This document shows, one piece after another, positions 1 to 8,572 of a DNA stretch of 64,000 bases. The stretch comes from Leptolinea sp964424035. Its GTDB lineage: Bacteria > Chloroflexota > Anaerolineae > Anaerolineales > Anaerolineaceae. The notes under the pieces are model-generated. The model was not told the DNA's origin and did no database searches. It worked only from the letters and a program-made list of their open reading frames with translations. How positions within the stretch are numbered: position 1 is the stretch's first letter; each line of letters begins with the position of its first letter. The position numbers and the translations under genes are program-made. The stretch lies in assembly GCA_964424035.1 (NCBI GenBank), contig CAYRHB010000001.1, positions 16,141 through 80,140 of the forward strand. The letters are read 5' to 3'.

Positions 1-34
1 CGGTCGATGAGCTTAATAGAAAATGGGATATCTT

Positions 35-880
35 TCATTCCGGTTTTCTGGCGACAAAATAAACAACAGGTTTCAATGGATTTTTGTATGTGATCCAGTA
101 ATACGCCTTCAAAAACGGCAGTAAGTGCATTTTTCTAATCTTTTCCACTTTTTCGCGGAGTGCAACAGAATGGATTTTTTCCGGATGGTCCAGTTTGTAG
201 TTTTCCGGAATAGCTGGTTGGAAACCAGTGGAACGCAAGGCTGATTCGATCCCCCAGGCAGTCACATAATGGATGTCGTTGTCAAAGAATTTTGGATCAA
301 GACCACGCCTGACAAGATAATTATGCGCCATTTTCCTGGGAAACAGGGGATACCAGGGGACATGATAGTGGGCTTCCTGGCGGAATGCCAGATAATTGGG
401 GGCAATCCCGATGAAAGTCCCGCCCGGTTTCAAAAGCCTGAATGCTTCCCGGATCAATTCACGAAAATCCGGCACATGTTCCAGCAGGTTCCATGCGGTA
501 ACCACGTCAAATTTTCCGGCTGGAAGGCCGGTATTCTGGCCGTCACCGAGATGGAACACAATCTGGCTTTGATCTTGAGGGCGTTCCATGGGAAGGCGTT
601 TTCGCGCGAAACCAATGTCGTACTCAGCAATGTCAATGCCTTCGGCATTGATTCCCCCATTACGACAAACGATAACAAATGATCCATACCCGCAGCCGAT
701 ATCCAGCAGGTTTTGCCCGCTATGGAGCCCTGTTACATCCTGTACCTGGCGCAGCTGGGTTTCAGCCAGTTCAAAACCGACGTAATCACGAAAGTGACGT
801 TCCATATGTTCCGGGGTAAAAATGCCGGTGTATTTTTCGCGTATGTGGTTGCGGATTTCTGACATCATCACATCATTCAT
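35..880 (-). CDS. Class I SAM-dependent methyltransferase
   Basis: Predicted 281-residue cytosolic methyltransferase of the Methyltransf_11/25 type; the substrate is unknown but is probably a sugar or glycan intermediate. The SAM-binding glycine loop reads LLDIGCGYGS, followed by an acidic EGIDIAE at the end of beta-2. A NLLEHVPDF motif and LLKPGGTF complete the family pattern. I place the start at the ATG at 880, which has a GAGGA ribosome site 11 bases upstream; an in-frame TTG at 898 is possible but has no better signal. It is the last gene of a five-gene minus-strand operon, 35 bases downstream of the flippase gene. The fold is clear; the acceptor cannot be read from the sequence. Confidence 0.85.
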   Translation of the reverse strand: MNDVMMSEIRNHIREKYTGIFTPEHMERHFRDYVGFELAETQLRQVQDVTGLHSGQNLLDIGCGYGSFVIVCRNGGINAEGIDIAEYDIGFARKRLPMERPQDQSQIVFHLGDGQNTGLPAGKFDVVTAWNLLEHVPDFRELIREAFRLLKPGGTFIGIAPNYLAFRQEAHYHVPWYPLFPRKMAHNYLVRRGLDPKFFDNDIHYVTAWGIESALRSTGFQPAIPENYKLDHPEKIHSVALREKVEKIRKMHLLPFLKAYYWITYKNPLKPVVYFVARKPE

Positions 881-915
881 CAGATTTATATTCCTCAAAA
901 AAAGCTCATCTCCAA

Positions 916-2394
916 TTAATTGAAGATCGGTTTTAACATTCGGGATAGTCTAAACCCATAAAGCGCAAAAAGAACCAGAAAATATCCACCTGCCGAGATC
1001 AGTACCATAAATAATAATGTTTCCAGAGAAAAGACAAATTTTTCTCTCAGGAAAAGCAATAGTATTCCCATGAGGATACCAGAAATGGCATACCGGAGAA
1101 GGTTCTTGTAATCATATATATTGGATTCTTTTAGCCCCGTTGATGGAATCAACCGGATCAACAGGAAATCCATCAAGGCATACGTGAAAGTTGTGTTGAG
1201 TGCAGCAGCATAGATTCCAAGATATGGAATCAATAGAAAATTGAGAATAGAATTGGTAAGAGCGCTTGCAGTTGTGATGGCAAATATGGTCTTCGGCGAT
1301 TGATATATATAAGCAAGGTATAGAATTGGTGCACAGAATTGGGATACGAAAACTCCCAGCAAGATGAACAGAAAAACATGCACGGGCAATTCAAACAGGC
1401 TTTCTCCAAAATATCCCAGAGTGGGTGCACCCAGGATGAGTAGACCGAAAAAGACCGGTAAACCAATGCAGACAAATGTATTGGAATACTTACGTGTGAC
1501 CCTGGTCAGTCCATCAAGATCATTTAAATTTTTGAATGTCGCCATGAGCGGATAAAGCATTGACCAGAATGGTGCGCCAATGGCCAGGATGATATTTGCC
1601 AATTGATAGGACGCACCGTAAATACCCACGGACACCGAATCGGTCAATGCTCCAAGGATAGCCCGATCACCCGTGCTGATAAAGGCTACGCTTAAACTTG
1701 AAGCTACGATCGGTAATCCCCAACGGACGATTTCCATCTGTTCCTTTATTGAATTTATTCCACCGATAATTCCAACTTCGCCGACAACCAGAAGAAAAAT
1801 AACCATCCCCAGGCCGGAAACAGCCCGAAGCATCACAGTTAATTGAATGATTTGCAGAAGACTACCCGAATTGAGCAGAATAGCAGAAACACCCAGTACG
1901 TATACGATAGCCTGTACGATCTGTGATACGGAATAGGCAACCATGCGTAATCTTGCCCGCAGAAAATCACGAATGACTTGTTCGATGGCGGAGAAAAACA
2001 CAAGTCCAAATCCCCATTGGATAACGGGATTTGCCCATGAAACACGGAAGAATATTTGATTGATCTGGTCAGGTAAAAATAATAGAACAGATCCCAATGC
2101 GATTGATGCTATAGAAACCAGTAAGACGGAAGACCAAAATCGTTTGCTGAGTACCCGGGTTTCCAATTTGCCTGCATATTCCCGAATAACATAAAAGCCC
2201 AACCCCAATCCTGCAAATGTAAGAAGATACGAAGAAAGGGTCTGAATCTGAGTATTAACACCGTATGCTTCAGCTGAAAGATATTTGATCATCAACGGGA
2301 AAACGATGAAAGAGCTGAGGCGGTTTATGAATTCTGAGGCAAACCGGGATATCAGATTCAGGCTATGTTTCGGGGTGGGAACGCGAGGTGTCAT
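916..2394 (-). CDS. Wzx-type polysaccharide flippase (MOP superfamily)
   Basis: Predicted 492-residue integral membrane protein that would move undecaprenyl-linked oligosaccharide units across the cytoplasmic membrane. About 12 to 14 hydrophobic helices are visible along its length, with short basic loops between them. The N-terminus has the usual pattern of a loop with basic residues followed by a first helix containing FINRLSSFIVFPLMI, and an Arg-rich cytoplasmic loop (RDFLRARLRM) follows the fourth helix. Length and topology fit the Polysacc_synt family. The ATG start lies 3 bases after the stop of the upstream beta-propeller gene, so the two are surely cotranscribed. Being a Wzx-type exporter, it is distinct from the ABC exporter at 31.1-33.3 kb. 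No neighbouring Wzy polymerase is obvious. Confidence 0.85.
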   Translation of the reverse strand: MTPRVPTPKHSLNLISRFASEFINRLSSFIVFPLMIKYLSAEAYGVNTQIQTLSSYLLTFAGLGLGFYVIREYAGKLETRVLSKRFWSSVLLVSIASIALGSVLLFLPDQINQIFFRVSWANPVIQWGFGLVFFSAIEQVIRDFLRARLRMVAYSVSQIVQAIVYVLGVSAILLNSGSLLQIIQLTVMLRAVSGLGMVIFLLVVGEVGIIGGINSIKEQMEIVRWGLPIVASSLSVAFISTGDRAILGALTDSVSVGIYGASYQLANIILAIGAPFWSMLYPLMATFKNLNDLDGLTRVTRKYSNTFVCIGLPVFFGLLILGAPTLGYFGESLFELPVHVFLFILLGVFVSQFCAPILYLAYIYQSPKTIFAITTASALTNSILNFLLIPYLGIYAAALNTTFTYALMDFLLIRLIPSTGLKESNIYDYKNLLRYAISGILMGILLLFLREKFVFSLETLLFMVLISAGGYFLVLFALYGFRLSRMLKPIFN

Positions 2395-2397
2395 AAT

Positions 2398-3417
2398 TCA
2401 GTCGTAGAGGACTGTGATCCCTTGTTGTTTGTAATGATCTACGTAATACCGGTAAGCGAAACGGTCAAGGATCGTTCCACCGCATCCGGTATAGTACATA
2501 CGGAGTATTCCATTACCGGTTTGAAATACGAAGGGGTGGGCTACCTCATGCCTCTCTTTACGGTTTAACGGATCAGGTTTTATTACTACCCCTTGAATAT
2601 TCCAATGCATCGTGTCATCAGATGTCGCGCGGAATATTTTGTCTTTTATTGGCAAATTATTCGATCCGCGGAAATACATCGTCCAGATATTTCCCATCTT
2701 GATTACAGATGGATTATTTGCTATGTATCTGCATCCGGGGAATCCATAATCAATCCGAATTCCTGGTTCAACATCCCATTGAAATCCATCGCTGGAAACA
2801 GCACTACAGATATTTTGTTTATAGATGGATCCTCTGTGAACGGAAAAGAACATTCGAAGCGACCCGTCAGGCAGGTCGATGATTGAAGTATCGGAAACCC
2901 CCTGGATTGGAGATGAATTTCCCGCCGAGACCATTTCCGGAGAGATTCTCCACCCGGTTTCATAATCCCAATTTATGCGATCAGTTGAGACCGCCGAATA
3001 AATACGAGTAAATCCATCAGCCCCTTTTGCGGAAAAATATAACCTCCAGGACTGTTGAAATTTTCTGAGAAACGGAGCCCGGATCTGTTCCAGTTTAAGG
3101 TCGCAATTCTCACTATCGAGAACGACGGAGATTGGATCCTCCCAATCTAAACCATCTATGGAACAACGACGGACAATACGTGATATCCACTTTCCGCCGG
3201 TTTGTATCGCAGAATGATGAAACATTTCGTATTTTCCATGCATGTCATCCGGTTGATGGACATAACAATAAAAAGAGGCATCTGCCGGGTTCATCCGGTT
3301 CTTTTCAAGTCGAATTCCCCGGTCACGAACCCAGGTAATACCATCGTTCGAATGCGCGCTGAATGTCCGGTCTTCCGGGATATAGAAAGGTCTTAACCAT
3401 TCTTTAAGGACCCTCAT
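2398..3417 (-). CDS. Five-bladed beta-propeller protein, GH43/GH32-like fold
   Basis: Protein of 339 residues built from about five repeated blades. Each has a short strand such as WRLYFSAKG, LRMFFSVHRG, WTMYFRGSN or LRMYYTGCGG, followed by an S-x-D-G/x-x-x-W turn (SNDGITW, SIDGLDW, STDRINW, SSDGFQW, TSDDTMHW). This is the pattern of GH43/GH32-type five-bladed propellers. No signal peptide is seen, so it may act in the cytosol. It could be a glycosidase, a phosphorylase-like enzyme or a sugar-binding protein; I cannot assign catalytic acids with confidence. The ATG start overlaps the stop of the upstream methyltransferase gene (ATGA, 3414-3417). The operon context suggests a role on the same glycan as the flippase. 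Confidence 0.7.
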   Translation of the reverse strand: MRVLKEWLRPFYIPEDRTFSAHSNDGITWVRDRGIRLEKNRMNPADASFYCYVHQPDDMHGKYEMFHHSAIQTGGKWISRIVRRCSIDGLDWEDPISVVLDSENCDLKLEQIRAPFLRKFQQSWRLYFSAKGADGFTRIYSAVSTDRINWDYETGWRISPEMVSAGNSSPIQGVSDTSIIDLPDGSLRMFFSVHRGSIYKQNICSAVSSDGFQWDVEPGIRIDYGFPGCRYIANNPSVIKMGNIWTMYFRGSNNLPIKDKIFRATSDDTMHWNIQGVVIKPDPLNRKERHEVAHPFVFQTGNGILRMYYTGCGGTILDRFAYRYYVDHYKQQGITVLYD

Positions 3418-4019
3418 GCAGGTTTCTCCGCTTCGAAGATCCGCCAGATACTGTATTTCGATTGGAGGAACATATACAATCCCAGCATATCCAATATTTG
3501 TCGTTTAATGCCCGTTGACTGTAATGTATCCAGATTCCCGGTTATCTCTCTGGATTGAAAACCATGAGATTTCAACCAGTCCAACAGATCATTGGATGAG
3601 AAAACGTGATGATTAATTTCCCAATCACGTTTACGTTCTCTGCAATTTCGGTCGATCATTTGGAGGATGTCTTTGCGGTATGTAAAAATGGTCAACACAC
3701 CACCCGGTTTGAGAACCCGGTAAGCTTCAGCAATTGTAATTTGTGGGTCGGGCATGTAATCAAATGCACCCTGATTGAAAAGGATATCAAAGACATTATC
3801 TGCAAAAGGCAGCCCATCGGAGCTGCAATATAGATCAAGGTCGTTCCCTGTCTGGTAGAGCAGATTGGGGACGTCGCATCCTGTATACGTGCCTCCAAAT
3901 TCCAATATATTGTCCCGATATAAGGCGCCTCCACAACCGGTTTCAAGGACAGAACAGCCACATGTAACTTTTGAGGCAAGGTATTCAATAACAAAAGGAT
4001 AGACAGTCCCTTTACCCAT
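3414..4019 (-). CDS. Class I SAM-dependent methyltransferase (short)
   Basis: A 201-residue methyltransferase of the Methyltransf_11 type. The SAM loop is VLETGCGGALY, with an acidic residue closing beta-2 in TGCDVPN. The later family motifs FDYMPDP and VLKPGGVLTIF are present. The protein is compact and close to the minimal Rossmann-like core, with a C-terminal tail of about 35 residues. It starts at the ATG at 4019, two bases after the FemAB-like gene ends, and its own end overlaps the beta-propeller gene. It is unlike the methyltransferase at 35-880 outside the core motifs, so two different positions may be methylated. The acceptor is unknown. Confidence 0.8.
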   Translation of the reverse strand: MGKGTVYPFVIEYLASKVTCGCSVLETGCGGALYRDNILEFGGTYTGCDVPNLLYQTGNDLDLYCSSDGLPFADNVFDILFNQGAFDYMPDPQITIAEAYRVLKPGGVLTIFTYRKDILQMIDRNCRERKRDWEINHHVFSSNDLLDWLKSHGFQSREITGNLDTLQSTGIKRQILDMLGLYMFLQSKYSIWRIFEAEKPA

Positions 4020-4021
4020 CT

Positions 4022-5104
4022 TTATTGCCCCATACTCTGCAATAAACCACGAAGGTGATGTATAACAGGCCGCCGGATAATCCGTCCACGATACAGGGGG
4101 AATAATTCCCCGCCAAAGCTCTTCTTAAAATCTGTCAACCCTTTACGTTTCCCGCCCGATTCGCCCGGGAAGCCTTCGCCACTTTCATAGACTTCCATGC
4201 CATTGTTAATAGCCCATTGGATGGCCGTCCAGTGCAACAGGTTGTTCACCCCACAAGTAGCTTTTCCTTCGCCGGCGGCGGTCCAGCCGGATACCCCTTT
4301 TTTATAAACAGCTTCATTATCTGCTGCCAAAACCTTTCCATCCAGTTCGGCGAAAAAGACAACCGCACGGTTGTTTGAGACAAAATTATTCCAGATTGCC
4401 TCAAAGTAGGTATAGGGATGCGGTTTTACATTGGTGCGATGGTATGTCTGGCAATGTAATTCGTAGTAAATATCAAGGTCGTCCAGGCTGGTTGCCTTTC
4501 GGATGGAATATCCTTTTTTTTCTGCTTTCCGGATATGCGTCCGGCAGTATCCTTCCATGTTGGACCAGATTATTTCTTTTGATTGGTGGAGGTCTATCAG
4601 ATAGGTCTGGGATAGTGTATTCTCCAATCCGAGTTCGATCAGAGGATTCACACGAAGATTGTCCATGCTGCGAAGATATGGTGTGAGCGGTGAGATATAC
4701 ATGCGAATTTCTTCCGCCCGGTGATCTTCCGCAATTTTTTTAATAACTTCCATCGCCTTGTCAGCAACTTTTATCCTCTGCTTCTCTGAAAACTGTGGAT
4801 GGCATGCAATTCCCCCCATCGATTCAATGTGACAATTTGGAAATATTTTCAGAAATGGCCTATCTATGCGGTGCAGAGGAATTGTTGCGACAATTTCACC
4901 GCTTTTTTCCTCATCGACCAGGGCGAAGCTTAAGTCATTTTTTCTCGGCCAGGTGGCAATGGCATCCTGCATGTCATATGTATGGTACAACCAGGCGGAA
5001 GGAGATCTTTCGGCAAAAGTATCCCACACATGGGGGTCAATCCCGGTCCGCGGTTTAGTAATTAGATTATCAAGAGCAAATTGAGGGGAGGGATTATCTT
5101 CCAT
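4022..5104 (-). CDS. FemAB/GNAT-like acyl or aminoacyl transferase
   Basis: A 360-residue protein resembling the FemAB-related GNAT fold (Acetyltransf_6 type). Supporting stretches are RTHIRKAEKKGYSIR, a typical motif before the second acetyltransferase-like domain, then VLAADNEAVYKKG and a C-terminal GLTDFKKSFGG followed by LFPLYRGRI. These proteins transfer amino acids from tRNA or acyl groups to lipid-linked or nucleotide sugars. In polysaccharide operons they are often annotated as GNAT or peptidoglycan bridge proteins without known substrate. It is the first gene of the minus-strand operon. Its ATG at 5104 lies only 53 bases from the start of the divergent plus-strand operon. Family call is firm, substrate unknown. 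Confidence 0.75.
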   Translation of the reverse strand: MEDNPSPQFALDNLITKPRTGIDPHVWDTFAERSPSAWLYHTYDMQDAIATWPRKNDLSFALVDEEKSGEIVATIPLHRIDRPFLKIFPNCHIESMGGIACHPQFSEKQRIKVADKAMEVIKKIAEDHRAEEIRMYISPLTPYLRSMDNLRVNPLIELGLENTLSQTYLIDLHQSKEIIWSNMEGYCRTHIRKAEKKGYSIRKATSLDDLDIYYELHCQTYHRTNVKPHPYTYFEAIWNNFVSNNRAVVFFAELDGKVLAADNEAVYKKGVSGWTAAGEGKATCGVNNLLHWTAIQWAINNGMEVYESGEGFPGESGGKRKGLTDFKKSFGGELFPLYRGRIIRRPVIHHLRGLLQSMGQ

Positions 5105-5112
5105 TGGATGGT

Positions 5113-5118
5113 ATTATA
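5113..5118 (-). promoter_or_regulatory. Candidate -10 box for the minus-strand operon
   Basis: The minus strand reads TATAAT here, nine bases before the ATG at 5104, in the 53-base divergent intergenic region. The hexamer 17 bases upstream reads CTGAAG and matches the -35 consensus at only three positions. If real, the leader would be very short or absent. No equally good box is seen for the plus-strand gene at 5158. Confidence 0.35.
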
Positions 5119-5157
5119 AACGAACCATGAAATGCCTTCAGTGTTTGAAATGAGAAC

Positions 5158-6342
5158 ATGAAGGTGAAATTTTTCTATATTTGGGATTGTAACTTGTCTA
5201 CAAAACTCCTCGTTATTCTCAATTACCCGGTTTCAGCTATTTTGAAAAAAGGCGAATACCCACCCGGATATTACAACCCCGGTGATGTTTTTGATGAGAT
5301 CCACATTCTAATTACTGTTCCGGATACGGTCGATCTGGAAGCAATTCAATTCACAGGTGGCAAGGGTAGGGTATTTGTTCATGTCCTGCCCGCTCCAACA
5401 ATCCGTCAATCTTTAGGGTGGCAACCTTTCTTGCTGAAGGATTGGGTCAGACGGTGTATCACATTGGTCGCAGAAATTTCTCCCAATCTGGTTAGAGCAC
5501 ATAACAATTTTATCCAGGGATATCTCGCAGCGGAGATCAAGAGAGAATTGGGAATACCCTATGTGGTTTCTCTTCACGGAGTATGGGACAAGGATGATCT
5601 GGTGACATTCTTACAAAAAATTATCCGGCTTTTCCGGAAGAAATTGGAAAGATATTCACTGGAAAATGCTGATGCTGTGATCGCAGTTTACAGCCCGGTC
5701 ATGAGATACGCCAGGGAGTATGGCGCAAAAAATGTTCAGGTGATCTATAACGCTGTTGCAGCCAGGGATCTGCCGAAAAAAAATTCGTATAGCCTTTCAT
5801 CTCCACCCAAACTCATTACCATCAATCGGATGAACCACGAAAAGAATCCAGAGAATATTTTACGGGCAGTTAAAGATATTGAATGCACGTATTATCTGGT
5901 TGGAGATGGTCCGTACAAACAGAGGTTGGTGAACCTGGTAAAAGAGTTGGATATTGAAAATAAAGTGGAGTTCATCCAATCGATGCCCAACAACGAACTA
6001 CTGGAAATGTTAGCCGGGTGCGACATTCTGGTATCTCATTGTGATTACTGGGGGATATCCAAATCTCTAATCGAGAGTGCATTGCTGGGTCTACCGATCG
6101 TCATCAACCGTCATCCGGTGGAACCGATTGCTGATTTGGATGGAGGTTGGGTTTCTTTATGTGATAATACCCCGCAGAGTTACAGAGATGCGATCCAATC
6201 TTTGTTAATGGATGGTACAGAGCGGGAACAGTTAGGATTAAATGCCTTTACACATGCTCAGAACAGCTTCGATCCAGTTCGATTGAAGGGAAAAACCGGT
6301 ACGATATATCGTAAATTGATGATCAAACCGAAAGCAGAATGA
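5158..6342 (+). CDS. GT4-family glycosyltransferase
   Basis: A 394-residue GT-B glycosyltransferase, probably retaining. The C-terminal Rossmann domain (from about residue 215) carries LITINRMNHEKNPENILRA, YLVGDGPYK and a nucleotide-sugar region SKSLIESALLGLPIVI with the conserved Glu of the family. The N-terminal acceptor domain has the HNNFIQGYLA and VSLHGVWDKDD stretches. The first ~30 residues are atypical for the family, and no strong ribosome site precedes the ATG at 5158, so the true start could be slightly internal. It opens the plus-strand operon, diverging from the FemAB-like gene. The 2-epimerase follows after 43 bases. Donor and acceptor cannot be deduced. Confidence 0.8.
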   Translation: MKVKFFYIWDCNLSTKLLVILNYPVSAILKKGEYPPGYYNPGDVFDEIHILITVPDTVDLEAIQFTGGKGRVFVHVLPAPTIRQSLGWQPFLLKDWVRRCITLVAEISPNLVRAHNNFIQGYLAAEIKRELGIPYVVSLHGVWDKDDLVTFLQKIIRLFRKKLERYSLENADAVIAVYSPVMRYAREYGAKNVQVIYNAVAARDLPKKNSYSLSSPPKLITINRMNHEKNPENILRAVKDIECTYYLVGDGPYKQRLVNLVKELDIENKVEFIQSMPNNELLEMLAGCDILVSHCDYWGISKSLIESALLGLPIVINRHPVEPIADLDGGWVSLCDNTPQSYRDAIQSLLMDGTEREQLGLNAFTHAQNSFDPVRLKGKTGTIYRKLMIKPKAE

Positions 6343-6385
6343 GGTTAATTTATAATTAGAGAATTACATAAATCAGAGATAGGGA

Positions 6386-7483
6386 ATGAAAATAATAAGC
6401 ATAGTTGGGGCAAGACCTCAATTTATTAAAGCCGCGCCGGTTGGCCAGGAATTGACAAAACGAGGGCATGATAATGTCCTCGTCCATACAGGGCAGCATT
6501 ACGATTATAAATTATCCAGAGTATTCTTCGATGAATTGAATATACCGGCTCCGGATCACAACCTGGAGGTTGGTGCAAATAAACCGATCTTACAGATGGC
6601 TGCAATGATGAAGGAACTTGCTCCAATTGTGGAACTGGAAAAACCTTCCTGTGCCATTCTGTACGGTGATACCAATTCAACCCTGGCAGCTGCCATTACA
6701 TTATTAAAAATCGGGATTCCCATAATCCATATTGAAGGCGGAGAGCGGAATTTTACACTCGATATGAAGATGGTCCAACCCTCGTCGATCCCCGAGGAAG
6801 CCAATCGGGTGCTGGTAGACCATGTCAGCGAGATGATTTTCTGCGCATCCAAACGCGCGGTAGTAAATCTGGAAAACGAGGGTGTATCCCGTAATGTTCA
6901 TTGGGTTGGTGACGTGATGCTGGATACGTTCTCACAGATGAGCCGGATGGCGGAAGCGAGATCCAGCATAATCAAGGATCTGGATCTACAGAAAGACGAT
7001 TATTCGCTTGCAACAGTTCACCGGGCGATCAACACCGATAATCCCGACCGGCTTCGTGAAATTATTTACGGCTTATGTCAGAGCAACCAACCGGTCATTT
7101 TCCCAATTCATCCACGGACCCGGAAAGTGATTACAGAGAACCGGTTGGATGACGAAATCAAAGCCAATTCCAACTTGAAGATCATTGACCCGGTGGGATA
7201 TTTTGACATGTTGGAGCTGGAAAAGAATGCACGGATAATTGTGACTGATTCTGGCGGCGTAACACGCGAAGCTTTCTTCGCCGGGGTTCCCAGTATTATT
7301 ATTGACGATACTACCGCCTGGATCGATCTGGTACAGGCTGGATGGAGTCAACTGGTAGGAGCCGACGCAGAAAGGATCGGCGCAGGGTTGAACTCTGCGG
7401 ATAGACCTAAGAACCATGATCCTTTGCTGGGAGATGGAACTGCTAGCGAGAAGATCATTGGTTATATTAATGAGCAGTTTTAA
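6386..7483 (+). CDS. UDP-GlcNAc(3NAcA) 2-epimerase, WecB/WbpI-like
   Basis: Non-hydrolysing 2-epimerase of 365 residues converting a UDP-gluco-configured 2-acetamido sugar to the manno epimer in the cytosol. Family motifs: GARPQFIKAAPV at the N-terminus, HTGQHYD, LYGDTNSTLA, the catalytic-region HIEGGERN with Glu117, PEEANR, His212 in ATVHRAINTD, and TDSGGVTREAFF. The C-terminal stretch DPVGYFDMLEL and TTAWIDLVQAG resembles WbpI, which acts on UDP-GlcNAc3NAcA, more than classical WecB. Two oddities: about eight extra residues between HIEGG and PEEANR, and Ile replacing the usual Glu in the HRxEN motif. The dehydrogenase and aminotransferase at 11-13 kb fit the same diacetamido-uronate pathway. 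Exact substrate is inferred. Confidence 0.85.
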   Translation: MKIISIVGARPQFIKAAPVGQELTKRGHDNVLVHTGQHYDYKLSRVFFDELNIPAPDHNLEVGANKPILQMAAMMKELAPIVELEKPSCAILYGDTNSTLAAAITLLKIGIPIIHIEGGERNFTLDMKMVQPSSIPEEANRVLVDHVSEMIFCASKRAVVNLENEGVSRNVHWVGDVMLDTFSQMSRMAEARSSIIKDLDLQKDDYSLATVHRAINTDNPDRLREIIYGLCQSNQPVIFPIHPRTRKVITENRLDDEIKANSNLKIIDPVGYFDMLELEKNARIIVTDSGGVTREAFFAGVPSIIIDDTTAWIDLVQAGWSQLVGADAERIGAGLNSADRPKNHDPLLGDGTASEKIIGYINEQF

Positions 7484-7555
7484 TTTCTTTTGCAGAAATG
7501 GAATGAGATTGAGCAATAAGCGTATGGAAATCTGATTGAGACTGGCTGAGATCTG

Positions 7556-8572
7556 ATGAAACATCGCTCTTTTGAATTTAAACGTCCCAATCTTAAGCCA
7601 TTTCTTTATGTTCTCTGGATTATTTTTTTTACGTTCTTTGTTCTTGAAAGCATTCTTCATGTATCCTGGATAGTCCCGCTGTTTCCAGCTCCATCTCCCG
7701 GATTGTCGTATGCTTTTCCAGAGGTAGGGCTTAAATATCAGCGCTATTTTTCGAATACACAAATCAATTGTCTTTTTTTTGGAAGCTCGATGGTAGATCA
7801 GGCGTTGGATCCAGAAATTATCGAGGGTATTATCAATTCTGACAAAGCCGAAAAAATCCGTTGTTTCAACTTTGGGCTTTCAGGTGCGATGACTGAAAAT
7901 TCCAGTGACATTTTAATCGAATTAGTTGATAGGCAAAAACTCGATTTGATCGTATTTGGCCTGTCACCGATTGAATTTGACGCGGCAGTAAAAAAATCCA
8001 GATCAATGACATCCTTGCCTGTGTTTAATAAATCAAACCGTGATTTATTAGAAAAATTCTTTTTTTCAACATTTCGTCTTCCCTGGTTTTATTATGGATT
8101 TATAAATAGAAAAGACAAAGATTTCATAAATACACAAAAGTTATACGATTCGTGTCTTGATTCCCAAGGTTACTGTCGTCTTGATCATAAGAAGCAGTTT
8201 ATTCTCGATCCAGAGAGATTCTATTTGCATGATTTTTATCCTAATCAGACAGATTTAGAATCTCTGCAACAGGTAGTTTCTCTTCTAAAAGAAAAAAAAA
8301 TACCCATTGTTTTTGTCGAAATGCCGGTAAAACCTTCCTATTTCCCTGTTCTTATCGAAGGAGGGGAATCAATGTATGAACAGAGGTTTATTGAACCTAT
8401 TGAGACTTTTATTAAAACCAATGACCTTCCCTTCTTGCGTACTCAAAAAAAGGCAGCAATTATGTTTGATGATTCATGCTGGCGAAATGAGAATCATTTA
8501 AATCAGGAAGGGGCGAGAATCTTATCTGAATATATTGCCAACCAGATTGTTGTCGAGGGTATTGGCAATTGA
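7556..8572 (+). CDS. Membrane-anchored SGNH-like protein, partner of MBOAT
   Basis: A 338-residue protein with one N-terminal membrane helix (about residues 14-36) and an extracytoplasmic domain. The strand-turn CLFFGSSMVDQ at about residues 73-83 resembles block I of SGNH hydrolases, with Ser in GSS as possible nucleophile. Near the C-terminus DDSCWRNENHLNQEGA matches the D..HLN..GA block seen in DltD, AlgJ/AlgX and PatB-type proteins. Such proteins complete O-acylation started by an MBOAT partner, whose gene overlaps its stop by TTGA. The gene is very rich in A+T compared with the epimerase gene upstream. It has no strong ribosome site. The acylated glycan is unknown. Confidence 0.7.
   Translation: MKHRSFEFKRPNLKPFLYVLWIIFFTFFVLESILHVSWIVPLFPAPSPGLSYAFPEVGLKYQRYFSNTQINCLFFGSSMVDQALDPEIIEGIINSDKAEKIRCFNFGLSGAMTENSSDILIELVDRQKLDLIVFGLSPIEFDAAVKKSRSMTSLPVFNKSNRDLLEKFFFSTFRLPWFYYGFINRKDKDFINTQKLYDSCLDSQGYCRLDHKKQFILDPERFYLHDFYPNQTDLESLQQVVSLLKEKKIPIVFVEMPVKPSYFPVLIEGGESMYEQRFIEPIETFIKTNDLPFLRTQKKAAIMFDDSCWRNENHLNQEGARILSEYIANQIVVEGIGN

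Noticed and set aside
6351..6356. TATAAT before the 2-epimerase gene
   Set aside because: No acceptable -35 hexamer at 16-18 bases; it may be chance in AT-rich sequence.
7073..7762. Long minus-strand frame across the epimerase and SGNH-like genes
   Set aside because: It is antisense to two genes with clear motifs and its translation shows no domain or ribosome site.
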